DNA of 64,000 bases, from the NCBI GenBank assembly GCA_016858145.1, contig JAEHOE010000003.1, positions 2,108,001-2,172,000 of the forward strand, read 5' to 3'. A program made the position numbers and the translations under genes. The DNA comes from Edaphochlamys debaryana. Its lineage: Eukaryota; Chlorophyta; Chlorophyceae; Chlamydomonadales. Shown one piece after another: positions 26,763 to 37,896 of this stretch. The notes below the pieces were generated by a model. That model was not told the origin of the DNA. It did no database searches and was given only the letters and a program-made list of their open reading frames with translations. The stretch's first letter is position 1. Each line of letters starts with the position of its first letter.

Positions 26763-27263
26763 GGTAACGGAGGGGGACGCTACCTGTGTTCTGCGATGAG
26801 GGAAGGAGTCACGCAACAACGCAGGGGACATGTTGGTGGCGAGCGGGGGTTTGACGAGAACAACGTGGCAAGAAGCCGCATCGTATAGGTGAAGCAGCCG
26901 CGCACGAGACGGGCAGGTCGACACCCTGAGCTGCGAGCTGCGTGGAAATGAAAATGCTAAAGCGCAGCCGAGGCGAGCGGGGGGCGGGGCCGTGCGGACC
27001 AGTGCGGGAGTGCGGGGCCACGGATGAGCGTACCACACGCAGATGCAAGTGCAGACGCTTGGCACTAGCCAAGTTACATGTCACGCTGCCTCCAGTCCGA
27101 GCTTCACACGTATAGCCATTCCGAACACAGGGCAAGGTGCATTCTTGGCGTTCTGTGCCCCGAGTCACCTAAGTGCATAACCGTTGACCATGGCGCACTG
27201 ATAGTCTGATACTGCAGAGATCAAGCTGTTGAAATCAGCTAGGCAGTCTCGCACGAAGGAAGA

Positions 27264-29909
27264 ATGAAGACGGGGAAGAGCGGCATCCCCAAGCCGGGGA
27301 GTGCTCCCGTGCTCAGCGCGGAGGCCGCAGCAATGGAGGTTCGTCGCGGATGCTTCTGCTGGCCCAGGTCACGTACCGGGACAGCGCGAGCTGTCGACCG
27401 ACGTGCATGCCCACTCTGTCCCGTGCAGCAAAAGCTGGCGGAGTTGCGCAAGGCAATGGAGAAGGAGCGAGCAAAGCGCGACGCCCTCATGTGAGCTATC
27501 GGGCGCTTGTCCGTGGCCGGGTCGCCTGCTGACTGCATGCGGGAGCTTGAGCGAGCCTGGCCGCCCGTGCGCAGGGCCAACAACAACGGCTCCATCTGGC
27601 GCAACGGTGCTGCAAGCGGTGCCCTGCGATCGAACGTGAAGGGCACGCTAGCAGCGGGCACAGGTGGGGCCGCGGCCCCTGCGCCGCATACGTCCCCAAC
27701 CCTCCTGGCTCAGACGCTTTGCCCCACGCCCCAAACCCTCGCACCACACGCCACGCACTCCAGACCCTCCAAGCCCACTCCTACTTACCCGGTCTGCAGG
27801 AACCAGCACAGCAGCCGCCGGCCGCGACGGTGCCTCACACAGCCCCGCGTCAGGGTCCGCCCCCGCCTCGGCTCGCGGAGGCCGTGATCGGGAGCGTGAG
27901 GCTACCCCGGAGATGCCCGCCCTAGCAGGCAGCCGCCTCAATGTGCCCAAACCCGTTGCGGCCGCCGCTGCCGCCGCCGCCGCTGCCTCCAGCAGCAACA
28001 GCGGCCGGGGAGCTGCCAACATCCTCGACCTCCAGGTGGGGTAACGGGTGGTTCCGCTGCGGGGAAGGTGCACACGGCCCGGCTAGCACACCAGCGCGGC
28101 ATGCATGCATTGGACCCATGCGGCAGTCCCTTGCCTCTGCACATGGTTATGACCTGTGCGTCCTGGCCTCAGTCCACACATCAGCGGCATGACGCCGGGG
28201 CTGGCAGAAGGCAGGCGCACCTGCCCCTCCCCTCCTCCGCCGCGCCTCTCGTGCGCCTGACCTTGACCTCCGAACACCCCCTCGCGAGCCCACCCACCCA
28301 CCCACCCACCCACACCTTTCACCCCCTCCATACCAACCGCACCAACCGCACCAACCGCAGGGTGGCCGCGGGGGCGGCAGCAGCGGCGGAGGCGGCGGTG
28401 CCGAGGTGGGCGGCATGAGCTGCGGCACGGAGGAGGGCTCGTCGCTGGCGGAGGGGGCGTTCAACGAGGCCGACTCCCACCGCGCCTTTCTGGACGCTCT
28501 CAACGAGTGGCGCAAGGGCAACCGGGGCGACGGAGACGCTGGTGGGGCCAGTGCGCGTGCGGGAGGGTGCAGCGGGGCGAGAAATGTTCTGCGGGGCCGC
28601 AACAGCAGAGAGAGACCGTAGGTCCAGGCGGGTTGTCCGTCCGCCCCGGAAGAAGCGTGCTTGGCCGTGCGTTGCAGCTGTTCTCCAAGGGGTCAAGGTC
28701 ACGTGTCTGTGCCGTGCGCTGCCATCCCACAGGAGCGTCCACCTCCGCGGCGGGCGCAACCACGACCGCAGCTGGGTCGGGGTCGGCGTCGGGGCAAGGA
28801 CACGGTCAAAAGCAGGGCAAGCCGGCGGCGCCCGTGGCCACCGCCAGCTTCGAGGTGCAGACGGAGGGGGCCATGGCGCCCGCACGGCCCGCCACCGCCT
28901 CACAACCGCTGTCGCTCTTCGACAAACTCACCATCAACTCAGCGTCACGCGTGGCGGGGCACGTCGCGTCGGGAGGTGCGAAGGCGGGGTGGGGGATCGT
29001 GGGCGGCGGGGGCGAGGGACGTGGTGCTTGGGCAGGGGTGAAGGGGGGCTGGTGCAATCAAGCCTGTACCACCTGCAGCTCTGTTACAGTGGCTACCTGA
29101 TAAGACCATTTGCGCTGCGCCCCGCTGCCCATAACAGCGCCGCCGGACAAGATGACGCCGCCGCCCGACGTTGCTCAGATCCGGGCGGCAGACAAGGCCG
29201 CCGCCGCCGCCGCCAAGGCCGCTGACGCAGCGGGCGGCGACGCGACGTCACCCTCCTCAGCTGGCCCCAGCGCCGCAGTGCCGGCGTCGCGCCCCGGGAC
29301 CGCCTCTCGGCCGGGCACCGCCCAAGCTGCCGCCAAGGCGGCTGCGGTGGCGGCGATCGAGGCTGAGGCCGAGGCCAAGGCCGTTGCTGCAAACCCCATC
29401 CCCGCGGCAGACCCCAAGAACCCGCTGTCCATCCTGGACCGACTGGAGGCGCTGGAGAAGCAGCGGCAGGCCGTGCAGGTGCGACTCACGGACGGGCGCA
29501 GTCTTACTTCGGTGCCGGCGGATGGCTGCATCACCGCCCGTGCCTACCCTTGTTCCCCCCACGCCCCTAACGGCGAAGGGCAGGGCGTTGCACGCCAATC
29601 CACCCGCCCTCCGCGCGCGCTTACCCGCCGCTACCCACCTGCGTCTTACTTCTGCCCCCCCCCAACCCACACTCTCTCTGACCCCTCCGTCTCTGCACGC
29701 CCTGCAGCCCACACCCCGCTCTCAACCTCCCCTTCTTACCGGCCCCCGCCCGCCGCCCGCTGTGCCCCCGCCCCCCGCAGGCCGCTGCTCACGAGGACGA
29801 CGACGACGACGGCGGCGGCATCACCGTCACCACCGCCACCAATATGGTGCTCACAAAGGGCGTGCGCCTGCCGGACGAGGTGCTGCTGCCCCTGGCGTCA
29901 GAATGCTGA
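27264..29909 (+). CDS. Coiled-coil, low-complexity protein, possibly ciliary (ZBBX-like N-terminus)
   Basis: Eight exons: 27264-27338, 27429-27490, 27575-27663, 27800-28035, 28361-28541, 28733-28975, 29138-29478 and 29781-29909, 451 aa, all GT-AG and in phase. Residues about 20-46 form a charged coiled coil (EQKLAELRKAMEKERAKRDA) followed by GSIWRNG. A conserved-looking block near 190-205 reads FNEADSHRAFLDALNEWRKG, and another near 385-405 reads LSILDRLEALEKQRQAVQ. The rest is Ala/Gly/Ser linker plus an acidic DDDDD patch before the end. From memory, a coiled coil followed by an SxWRxG-type stretch resembles the N-terminus of animal ZBBX, a ciliary protein; I cannot verify that here and no B-box is visible. 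The ATG at 27264 starts the only frame joining the coiled-coil exon. Confidence 0.75.
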
Positions 29910-31383
29910 GCGCCCATTGCGAGCAGGGACGCTTTGGGGTCGGTGCAGTGTGCATGTGGGTTGGACTGGCGCCCCAGTCAGGCGCTAGGGGGTGTGGGGC
30001 AGCGTGGCAAGGAACCGGCGTTGTGGCGGCGTAGGTGGGGCGCAGCGGCATGTCGCAGAGGGGTGCGGTGGGGACTGGGGGTGCAAGTTGGTGGCCACGG
30101 GCTGCAGAGGCAGGCGCAAGGGCGGCTGACCGCGTCCGAGGGCACTGGCCAGGTACATACGCATGGTGGCACGGGGCGCATGCAGGCATGGCAGGGGCAC
30201 AAGTGGGGGGCGCCAAGTTGGGGCGCGTGGGCAAGCTCTTGTGGGGTCGCCGGGCGGCGGGAAAGAGCACATGAGGTGGGTAAGGTGCTCCATTGGAAGG
30301 CAAAGCGGCAACGCTGGCACCGACATAGGGGTCCGTGCGGGTGGCAGGGTGCAGCGGCCGGGAGCTGCGGTCGAGGCCTAGAGGCTGGAACGCCCGCAGC
30401 TCCTAGGGAGTAGGGACCGGGCCTGACCGGGTGATGCTTGCCTCAGGGCCGGGAGCTGCAGAGCTATTTGTGAAGGCGCTGGACTACACTGCACGGCCCC
30501 TGCAGTCACGGACCTCCACAGGGCTGCGGTGAAGCCACGGCGCTATCGTGTGCCCAGGAGGCGAGCCGCGAGGGCTTACGGGATGGTACGGGGCCGAGAT
30601 GTATCAGCTGGACATTGCAAAGCCGACTCCAGCCCCAGCAACGCGCACTCGCGCGACTCATGCCCGAGAACCCCATCTGCACCTGCACTCACACATATGC
30701 CACGCCAGCAGCCGAGACTCCAGCCGCCCTTCGCTCCAATAGAATGCCCAAACCCATCCTACCTAGCATCCGCGCATAGCCCTCTTGCACCTAAGCCCCT
30801 CGAATAAGCCGTCTGTCAAGCCACCACACGGGCCGACCCCCCTCCCCACGATTAAGCCTCGGGCTCCCTGCACTCAGCCGCCACGCGGCGTGAGCTGAAC
30901 CCTGCCGCTGCCACGACGCCATGGGCTGCCTGGGGCCGCCGTTCGCCAAGCTGCATCACGAACGCGCCTGCCCTCGAAGCATCGCCCCAAACGGGCAGCC
31001 TCCGCCATCCCAGAGGCCGCGGTAACCCGCCGCCAGCGTGGGGGACCGTCGGGGCGCGATAGAAGACACGATGAGGCCTGGAGCCACACGCTGGCGGCCC
31101 CGCCCTCGCTGCTCTGACGTCAAGTGCCGCTGCCCCCGTCCCCGCTAGCTCCTCCACGCAACCCTCGCCGGCGGCTCCTCAGCGTCTCTCCAGCAGCCGC
31201 TTTAGCTCCCGTCCTCCAGCTGCGCCCAGCTCCGCCGCTCTCCGCGCCGGGGCCGCTGCCGCGACCGCGGCAGCACGCCACACCTCCGTGCTTCGCCCCA
31301 AGCCTCCGCGCTCCGCTCCTCAAGCTCCTCATCGCCTCAGCTCCGCGCCAGCTGCGCTCCTTCCATCCGCATCCGCGAGCCGC
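29910..31383. other. Convergent 3' regions between the coiled-coil gene and QCR2
   Basis: Two genes point toward each other here, so the interval should carry their 3' untranslated regions. No coding sequence, TGTAA on a useful strand or notable repeat was seen. Confidence 0.5.
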
Positions 31384-32844
31384 TTAGAACCGCTTGGCGA
31401 AGGCGTCCGTGCGGGGCAGGCTGGACAGGTCGCCGTACGCCACAAAGGTGGGGTTGGCCTTGACCATGGCCGACACGTACGACGTGACCTCCGCGGCCGT
31501 CAGCGCCGACACGGCGGACGCGACCTCGTTGCCGTTGTACTTGCCGGTGGCCAGGGTCGACCAGCCGATCGAGGACACCAGGCCGGCGGTGGTGCCGGTG
31601 GTGGCCTTAAGCTGGCCCAGGGCCAGGGCCTTGGCGAGGGCGAGCTGGGGCTCGCTGACGCCCTTGGCCACCGCCTGGACCTTGGCGGTCAGGGCGTCGA
31701 CCAGGGCGCCGGCCTTGCGGGGCGCGCCCGAGGCCACCACGCCCACCAGGCCCGAGCCCTTGTACAGGTGCGCGAAGGGCGACAGCGAGGTGAAGACCTC
31801 GTGCTCCTTGCGCGCGAAGGGCAGCGTGGGGCGCGCGTCGTCGAGCAGGGCCTTGACGACCAGGGCCGAGGCGGCGGCCTTGGCGTCGCTGGCGCCGCCC
31901 TTGGCCTCGAAGGCCACGCCCACGTAGGTGGCGGGGGCGGCCGGGGCCAGGACGGACATGGAGCCGCCCACGTACTTGGAGGCAGCGGGCGCGGCGGTGG
32001 CGGTGTTGGGAACCGAGAGCAGCGGGCCCGCCAGGGCGGTGATCTCCGCGTGGTCAACGCCCACGCCGGCTAGCACCACGCGCGAGGGCGAGGTGATGCT
32101 GGCCACATACTCGCGCAGGGTGGCGTCCGTGAAGCCGTCCACCAGGGAGGGGTCCACCACCAGCTGGTTGCCCAGCCCGCCGTCGTAAGCGGCGCGGTGC
32201 AGCACCTCCGTGACGGTGGTGATGGGGTTCTTCAGCTGAGTCGCCAGCTGCTCCTTCAGCGCGTCCAGCGAGTCGCGCACCTCCCAGTAGGCGAAGCGGG
32301 AGTTGAAAACCGAGTCCGCCAGGATCTCCAGCGCCTCGCGCTGGTTCAGGCGCACGGCGTCGATGCCGAAGGCGACATGGTCACGGGCGGCACGGCAGTA
32401 GGCCGTGGCGCCGATCTTCTCCAGCTCGCGCGTGAGGCGGAAGGTGGACCGGTTAGCGGTAGCCTTGAAGGCCGCAATTTGGAGAACCTGGCTCGCGCCA
32501 GCGGTGGAGGAAGTCTCCGCGCTCGAGCCACCCTCGATGAAGAGGGCCAGGCCGGACAGCGGGCTGGCCGACTCAATCGTGGCCACCTTCACGCCCGGGC
32601 CCACGCTCGAGGTCTGAACGCTGGGCTTGGCCGCGGGAGCAGAGCTGCGGGGCGGCTCCGTCACCGAAGGGAGCTTCTCGCTGAGCGGTACATCAATGCG
32701 GCTCCCGCCCATGCCAAAGACAGATGAAAGGATGCCCCCGCTCTTGGCGGGAGCCAGCGCCGGGACCGCATTGGCAGCCGAGGCTGATGTCGCGATGCAC
32801 CGCGCCAGCGCGGGCGCCAGCTGGTTGCTGCCAGCGGACAGCAT
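31384..32844 (-). CDS. QCR2: Ubiquinol-cytochrome c reductase core subunit 2 (complex III), mitochondrial
   Basis: A 486-aa protein encoded in one uninterrupted exon, in contrast to its intron-rich neighbours. The N-terminus (MLSAGSNQLAPALARCIATS) is a mitochondrial presequence rich in Ala, Ser and Arg without acids. The body is a two-domain M16 peptidase fold: VATIESASPLSGLALFIEGG, then FRLTRELEKIGATAYCRAAR, and a second half from about residue 280. The zinc motif HxxEH of active M16 peptidases is replaced (AGASQVLQIAAFKAT), and the glycine-rich loop of processing-peptidase alpha is absent, so this is the non-catalytic core-2 protein of the bc1 complex. An acceptor at 32855 on the minus strand with a donor near 33076 suggests one intron in the 5' leader. 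The ATG at 32844 is the first after that acceptor. Confidence 0.93.
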   Translation of the reverse strand: MLSAGSNQLAPALARCIATSASAANAVPALAPAKSGGILSSVFGMGGSRIDVPLSEKLPSVTEPPRSSAPAAKPSVQTSSVGPGVKVATIESASPLSGLALFIEGGSSAETSSTAGASQVLQIAAFKATANRSTFRLTRELEKIGATAYCRAARDHVAFGIDAVRLNQREALEILADSVFNSRFAYWEVRDSLDALKEQLATQLKNPITTVTEVLHRAAYDGGLGNQLVVDPSLVDGFTDATLREYVASITSPSRVVLAGVGVDHAEITALAGPLLSVPNTATAAPAASKYVGGSMSVLAPAAPATYVGVAFEAKGGASDAKAAASALVVKALLDDARPTLPFARKEHEVFTSLSPFAHLYKGSGLVGVVASGAPRKAGALVDALTAKVQAVAKGVSEPQLALAKALALGQLKATTGTTAGLVSSIGWSTLATGKYNGNEVASAVSALTAAEVTSYVSAMVKANPTFVAYGDLSSLPRTDAFAKRF

Positions 32845-32855
32845 CTTGAAAGAGC

Positions 32856-33641
32856 CTGCAAGGGGAGGACATGGCTCAGGACCTAGCTGCAAACCAGCGT
32901 AGCTTAGCGGGACGCAGCACATAAACGTGATTGCTCAGGTCTCGGCACCGCGCAGGGCCCGGTCCGGAGCATGCAGCGTCCCCTAGCATGCCTCCATGGT
33001 CCAGAAAGCGTCCACTGAGCCACATGCGCGAGACTATGCTCCAACTGGCCCCTGTCTCCAACGAGCACGCGCTCACCTCTCCGCAGCGGCCCTCAAGTGC
33101 AAAACGGCTATGCGCTAGCGTGGCTACCGTGCCCTAGTACAGTTTGTTGCGGGCGGGACTCCCGGCCTGCTCCCTGACAGGACTTCATGCACAGCCCCGA
33201 TCCCAGGTTTCCCCTCGCTGCCCCTCGCGAGCCCAAAACGGTTCCCTCATATCGCTCCTACTTGACTCTCACCTTGAGCTACTCAAGTATTGTACTCCAC
33301 GCGCCCGGACACATTTGACTCGCAACACTAGCCCACTAGCACGCTGCACCAGCACCAACTGCTATACTTACCTATACCAGCGACAAGGGCGACTGGTCAA
33401 GGCGGCTGGCCACCGAGCTTGTTTTCGCTACTAAGGCCGTGCGTGCCACGGCGGGCCCACGCCGCGCCCACATCCGCCGCGGTGCTGCAAACCAGGCGGC
33501 AGGCGCCATACCGCCCAACTAAACGTCTGGCAGCACTGCGCTGTGGGCTTCGACCAGCAGCACAGCTGAAGGAAACCCCGTGGGGACTGAGGGCCGGGGC
33601 GGCGAGCCTTCGTCTGCGCAACCCCTGGCCGGCTCACGGCC
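32856..33641. promoter_or_regulatory. Divergent upstream region of QCR2 and the 147-aa gene
   Basis: On the minus strand, GAG|GTGAGC at 33077/33076 pairs with CAG at 32856 to give a 221-bp intron in the QCR2 leader. The remaining 560 bp up to the ATG at 33642 must hold the two divergent promoters. It has several AT-richer patches (33280-33370) but no clear TATA box. Confidence 0.5.
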
Positions 33642-36431
33642 ATGAAGAAAGCCAGCCCGGCGCCCGGCAAGCGCGTGACGGATGACGTCACTGTGCAGAC
33701 TTTTAGTCAGACCGCCACGAGCATCAGCGGTACGGCGGAGGGGCTGCGCCGGTCGCTGCTGGAGCTGGAGGCCGACCTGAAGAAGGACGAGCAGGGCAAG
33801 AAGGTGAGGGAGTCAAACCGGCGGGGCTCCATTTTCGTTGGAAGAACGAAGGGCCGAGGCGGGCAACGCATGGTCCGGAGGCCGTGCGGTCGAGCGCGTG
33901 TAACGCGCTATGGCATGGAACTTGCATTGAGTTGGGGAGCATGGCCATGGTTCAAAAGGTGAGCCTGGGAGGTAGAGCGTGGGCTCCGGTTCGGACTCCG
34001 AGCGGCCGAGAGCGTTGAACGGGCTATTGTGCGGCCTAGGGCACTGGTATCGACAGGAACGCTTTCCGCCATCTGGCCTTGCTAGACGAGCCGCTTGCAG
34101 GAGGCACGCCAGCCATGCCGAGAGAGGCCGTTGGGGGCGGGATGGCGGCTCCTGCTCTGGGAGCCTTAGGGGGCTACCTAGGCGCTAGGGCCGCGCTGCA
34201 CGGGGGGCTGCGAGGTATGCTACAACGCTTCTGCGCTGAGAACGCAGTGGCGGCTGTACCTGCGCTGGATGGTATCGCTGAGACCCCACTAATCGTGTGG
34301 CGAGGCCGGCGGAGTTTGGCACGCACCGTGCAACGGTGCTTGGCACCAAGGCCGCGACCGCCCGCTGCTCCCCGATTGGGGCATCCCCGCCGGCGAGGTG
34401 CACGATGCACGGGGCGTCGGACCATGAGCCACGTCACGTGACGCGCCACAATTCTCGCCACTGCCGGCTGCATGCAGCCAGGCTGGATCGAGGGCAGCAG
34501 CCGGTCCTGCGTGCGCGGGGCGGTGGCGCAACTGGCTCCGGGGATAACCGCGAGCACGGCCGCGCGACGGCTTGTCCGGCTGACTAGGGGTGGGGAGCTG
34601 TGGGCTGCAGGGCTGAGGAGCCCTGGGCTTAGGGCATAGGCCCGGGCGATTGCACTCGTGTCCGTTGCGGCACCTGTGGCTACGGTTTGCACCGGCTAGC
34701 GAATCCCGCTGCCGTGCATCCTGGTGCGGGTTTTGGGGCGCGGGGCGCGCCTACCCGCCCAGGCCCTAAGGTCCTGGGTTGAACCGCTTGGCCCCTGACC
34801 ACCGCCCACCGAGAGCGCCCAGCCCGAGCCCCTACCCGACAGTAATGATGCTAGGGTTTGGGACAAACGGAGGCGAAAGCTGCTACTGTACCTCAGCGCC
34901 CGAACCCCGCCGCCCTACATTGACAGCCGTGCGACGCCAAGCGCTGAGCAGGGCTCGCCTGCCAGAGGCAGCCCAGCAGTTCAGAGAATGCAAACGCAAA
35001 CGCAACTGCAATGCGGGCGCTTCAGGGGGTGTGCAGTTTGAAGGCTGCAATCTTATACTGGTTTATTGGTCTCTGAGCCCAGTGTTCCCGCCCCGACGCC
35101 CCCGACTCTTGAGCTATCAACCATCCCCGGGACGCATTCGGAGGCTGCGTTCAAAGATTCCTAGGACCCGAACCCTCCTCGCACCCCGTCACCAGCCGCA
35201 ACCAAAGCCTTCCACAAGCGCCTGCCCCTGCTCCAAGCATTGCACTCCCCCCACACGCCCCCACACCCCTCCCCACACACGCCCTGCCCCCAGGAGTACG
35301 AGACGTACCTCAAGCAGCTGCAGATCAAGCGGGCTGACCTTCAGCGCAAGGTGGACGAGAACAAGGCCTGGCTAGCAGAGGTGAGCGCAGGGGATTGCTA
35401 GAAATGGGCATGGGGGGAAGGGTCGTGGGTGTTATGTGGCACCGGACGGGTGACAGCGCGGTGGGCCTCGTGACAGCCTCACGCGCGACCTGGGGACAGG
35501 GGGGAAGGGCCCGAATTCAGCAGCTGGAGGCGCTATCTCGGCGGCCGCAAGGGTGCGTGGCCAAGCCTCGTGGGATGCAGGGAACGGACGCGGGGGAAGG
35601 CTCAATGGTAGCCGTGGCAGGGACCAAGCTCCCACACCCGCTGTGTAGCAAGTCCTCGGCCCTTGGGCCTCGGCTCGCCCTTCCCCTCAGCAGTGCTTGA
35701 GACCCTTCTCGGGCTGCTGCCTCCCGGCCGCCCCCGTCCGTCTGACTGCCTCCGGCCCTTTGACCCTTTGCCCCCGCCTCTCGCCCCCCCAATCCCCCAC
35801 CGCCCCACCGCCAGATTGAGGCCAACAAGGGGGACGGCTCCTTCGAGCAGCAGTACCTGCGGTGAGTACTGCACGCATGCCGAAAACAAGGGGGGAGCAC
35901 CTCGCAGCTTTTGTGTACTGTAACCCCTTCCCCGCTGACGGCCCCGTCCGGCCCCCACCCCCTTTAACACACTGCCTCCCCCTTTCCCTCCCCCGGTCCG
36001 ACCCCCTTTCCCTCCCCCTTTCCCTCCTCCAGGCTGCTGGAGCAGATCCAGACCATCTACGACGGAGCCAAGGAGTTCCACGGCAAGGGGATAGACTTGC
36101 TCATCAAGGAGGTGGGGCGGGGGCGGGGCAAGCCTAAGGGATGAGGGGTTTGGGGGGCCTGCATTGTTGTTGGGCGTAGAGGGCGGCGTGGGCACGAAGC
36201 TACTGCCTATGCCCTGACCACTGCCCCGGCAAGCAAAGCGTGTTGTACAGCTAGCAGTACTAGGGAAGGCAGGGGCTGTCCAGCGTCCTTCTGGCCTGGT
36301 CTCCTGACCCGTGGTTCCCCCTTAACCGCCCTCCCTCGCCCCGTCCCTGCTTCCCTCCCTAGTTCGGGTACCACATGGCCTTCAAGCGATGGAACGACTC
36401 CTTCACCGCCATCCCCTTCAAGCCCAAGTGA
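33642..36431 (+). CDS. Small conserved coiled-coil protein, function unknown
   Basis: Five exons: 33642-33803, 35294-35380, 35815-35861, 36033-36111 and 36363-36431, 147 aa, all phase-consistent. It begins MKKASPAPGKRVTDDVTVQT, continues with a coiled coil (ETYLKQLQIKRADLQRKVDE, then ANKGDGSFEQQYLRLLEQIQ), and ends in the aromatic segment GYHMAFKRWNDSFTAIPFKP. The sequence has no low-complexity filler, unlike most proteins in the window, which suggests strong constraint along its whole length. The first intron is 1490 bp, long for this genome. I do not recognise the family. Small coiled-coil proteins with such aromatic tails occur among axonemal proteins, so a ciliary role is a guess. A truncated copy of exon 1 sits at 26.7 kb. 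Confidence 0.85.
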
Positions 36432-36983
36432 TGGGAGCGCGCGGCCGGCAGCTGGCACTCCGGGTCACCCCGGTGGCCGGGGCTCTGCTCGCGAGGGGCA
36501 GGGGCCCAGGGAGTTTGGAGCGCACGCATGCAGGAGCGGGCGGCTGCGGGCCCCGGCAAAGGCGCAGGCAGGTGCGCGCTAAGGTGGTTCTGCTTTCGGG
36601 GACTGTGTGCGGAATGAGGGGCGGAGGTCCCCAGACCGGATGCTTGGGGACAACAGGTGCTGCGTGCGTGACTTTGGGGGGGGGGGTTTACTGTTAGGCA
36701 TTGCATCCGAGCGAATCCGAGCCCGGAGTGCATCTCCGCGGCAACAGTCATCGCTCCAAGTCAACTGGCCAACCTGGCCAATCCGCGATGGTTGATGTGG
36801 CACTCTTCTTTGTATGGCTGGACGAAGGATGCCAACTAGGCGGAACAGCGAGGGCGTGGTGTCTCACTTGGGCTTGCCGCTGTGAACGGATGGAGGAGCG
36901 TGTGTGGCGTGCAGAACGCGGATGCCCTGGCTTGGCAAAGATTCAGGCATGGGGCGGGGCAAGTGAAAGATCCCTCTCAGGTT

Positions 36984-36988
36984 TGTAA
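36984..36988 (+). terminator. Candidate polyadenylation signal TGTAA of the 147-aa gene
   Basis: First plus-strand TGTAA after the stop codon at 36431. It gives a 3' untranslated region of about 560-570 nt. Confidence 0.6.
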
Positions 36989-37336
36989 CGCTTACAGTTT
37001 GAAGCAGGGGGTCACCCCTGGTTTGAAGGTCCCAATCCTGCCACGGCGTACGGGATGCCCTCGCCCACTGTCCTCTCCCAGTCCTCGGTGGTTACAATGA
37101 GGGATCCCTACCAAAGCCTCTCCCAGCCTCTCAATTCTCTCAACTCTCTCTCAACTTTGCTCAGCGGCAACTGGGCCAGCGTGCATAGCCAGCCCCTACC
37201 AGCACCCTGCCACTGCGCCTGACCGACTGCAGTTGCCCATGCGTGCTCGACTCTTTCGATGGACAATCGTATCAATCCGAGATCCCACACGCGTTTGTTG
37301 CGGCACGCTCGCAATCCTATTCCCCCTCAAAAGTAT

Positions 37337-37341
37337 TACAG
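37337..37341 (-). terminator. Candidate polyadenylation signal TGTAA of the F-box/LRR-like gene
   Basis: TTACA on the plus strand is TGTAA on the minus strand, about 556 nt after the minus-strand stop codon at 37897. A second copy at 37092-37096 is an alternative. Confidence 0.5.
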
Positions 37342-37896
37342 CAATCGGCCGCACAGCCCAGCAAGGTAGCCTGCCTTCCCCCCTGGCGGCTTGACCTCTT
37401 GGGCTGACGCACAAGATGCAGATGAGCGCCCATCAGGCAATAATACGAAATACCGGTATACTTCAACCGCTGGCTTGGCCATGAACGCACAAGTCAATTC
37501 GGACACCATCACTTAGGTCGATGACAAAGCCCTTGGCATTGTCATCTTGTTCGGACGCGGTTGGAGACCGTTCCACACGAGATCTGGGCAAAAAGCACTC
37601 CGGCCCAAACATAGCTCGGTGCAGGCTCTGGCTAGCATATCAACTAAATAAGGCTTCGGTGTCCGATTAACCCGCGCTCATGCGGCCGGAGACCGACCGC
37701 CCTCTCCGTGCCTCTTCACTCCTCACTTCGGAACGTGGTGGGAGCAGGCAGTGGAGCCTGGTGGGCTCTCCCACCAGGCAGCCGAAAGCAAGCAGCAGTC
37801 AAGCAGCCACACACATGTCAGCTTGGGCACATGGAGGCCGAGGACTCAGCCCTGCTCCCTCACTGCGTGTCCCTCCCTCACTCCGGAGTCCCTCCC

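Larger units (their letters stand above)
36432..37896. other. Convergent 3' regions with polyadenylation signals on both strands
   Basis: The 147-aa gene (plus) and the F-box/LRR-like gene (minus) converge here. Each has a TGTAA on its own strand at about 555 nt from its stop codon. Between about 36990 and 37330 no gene is seen. Confidence 0.6.
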
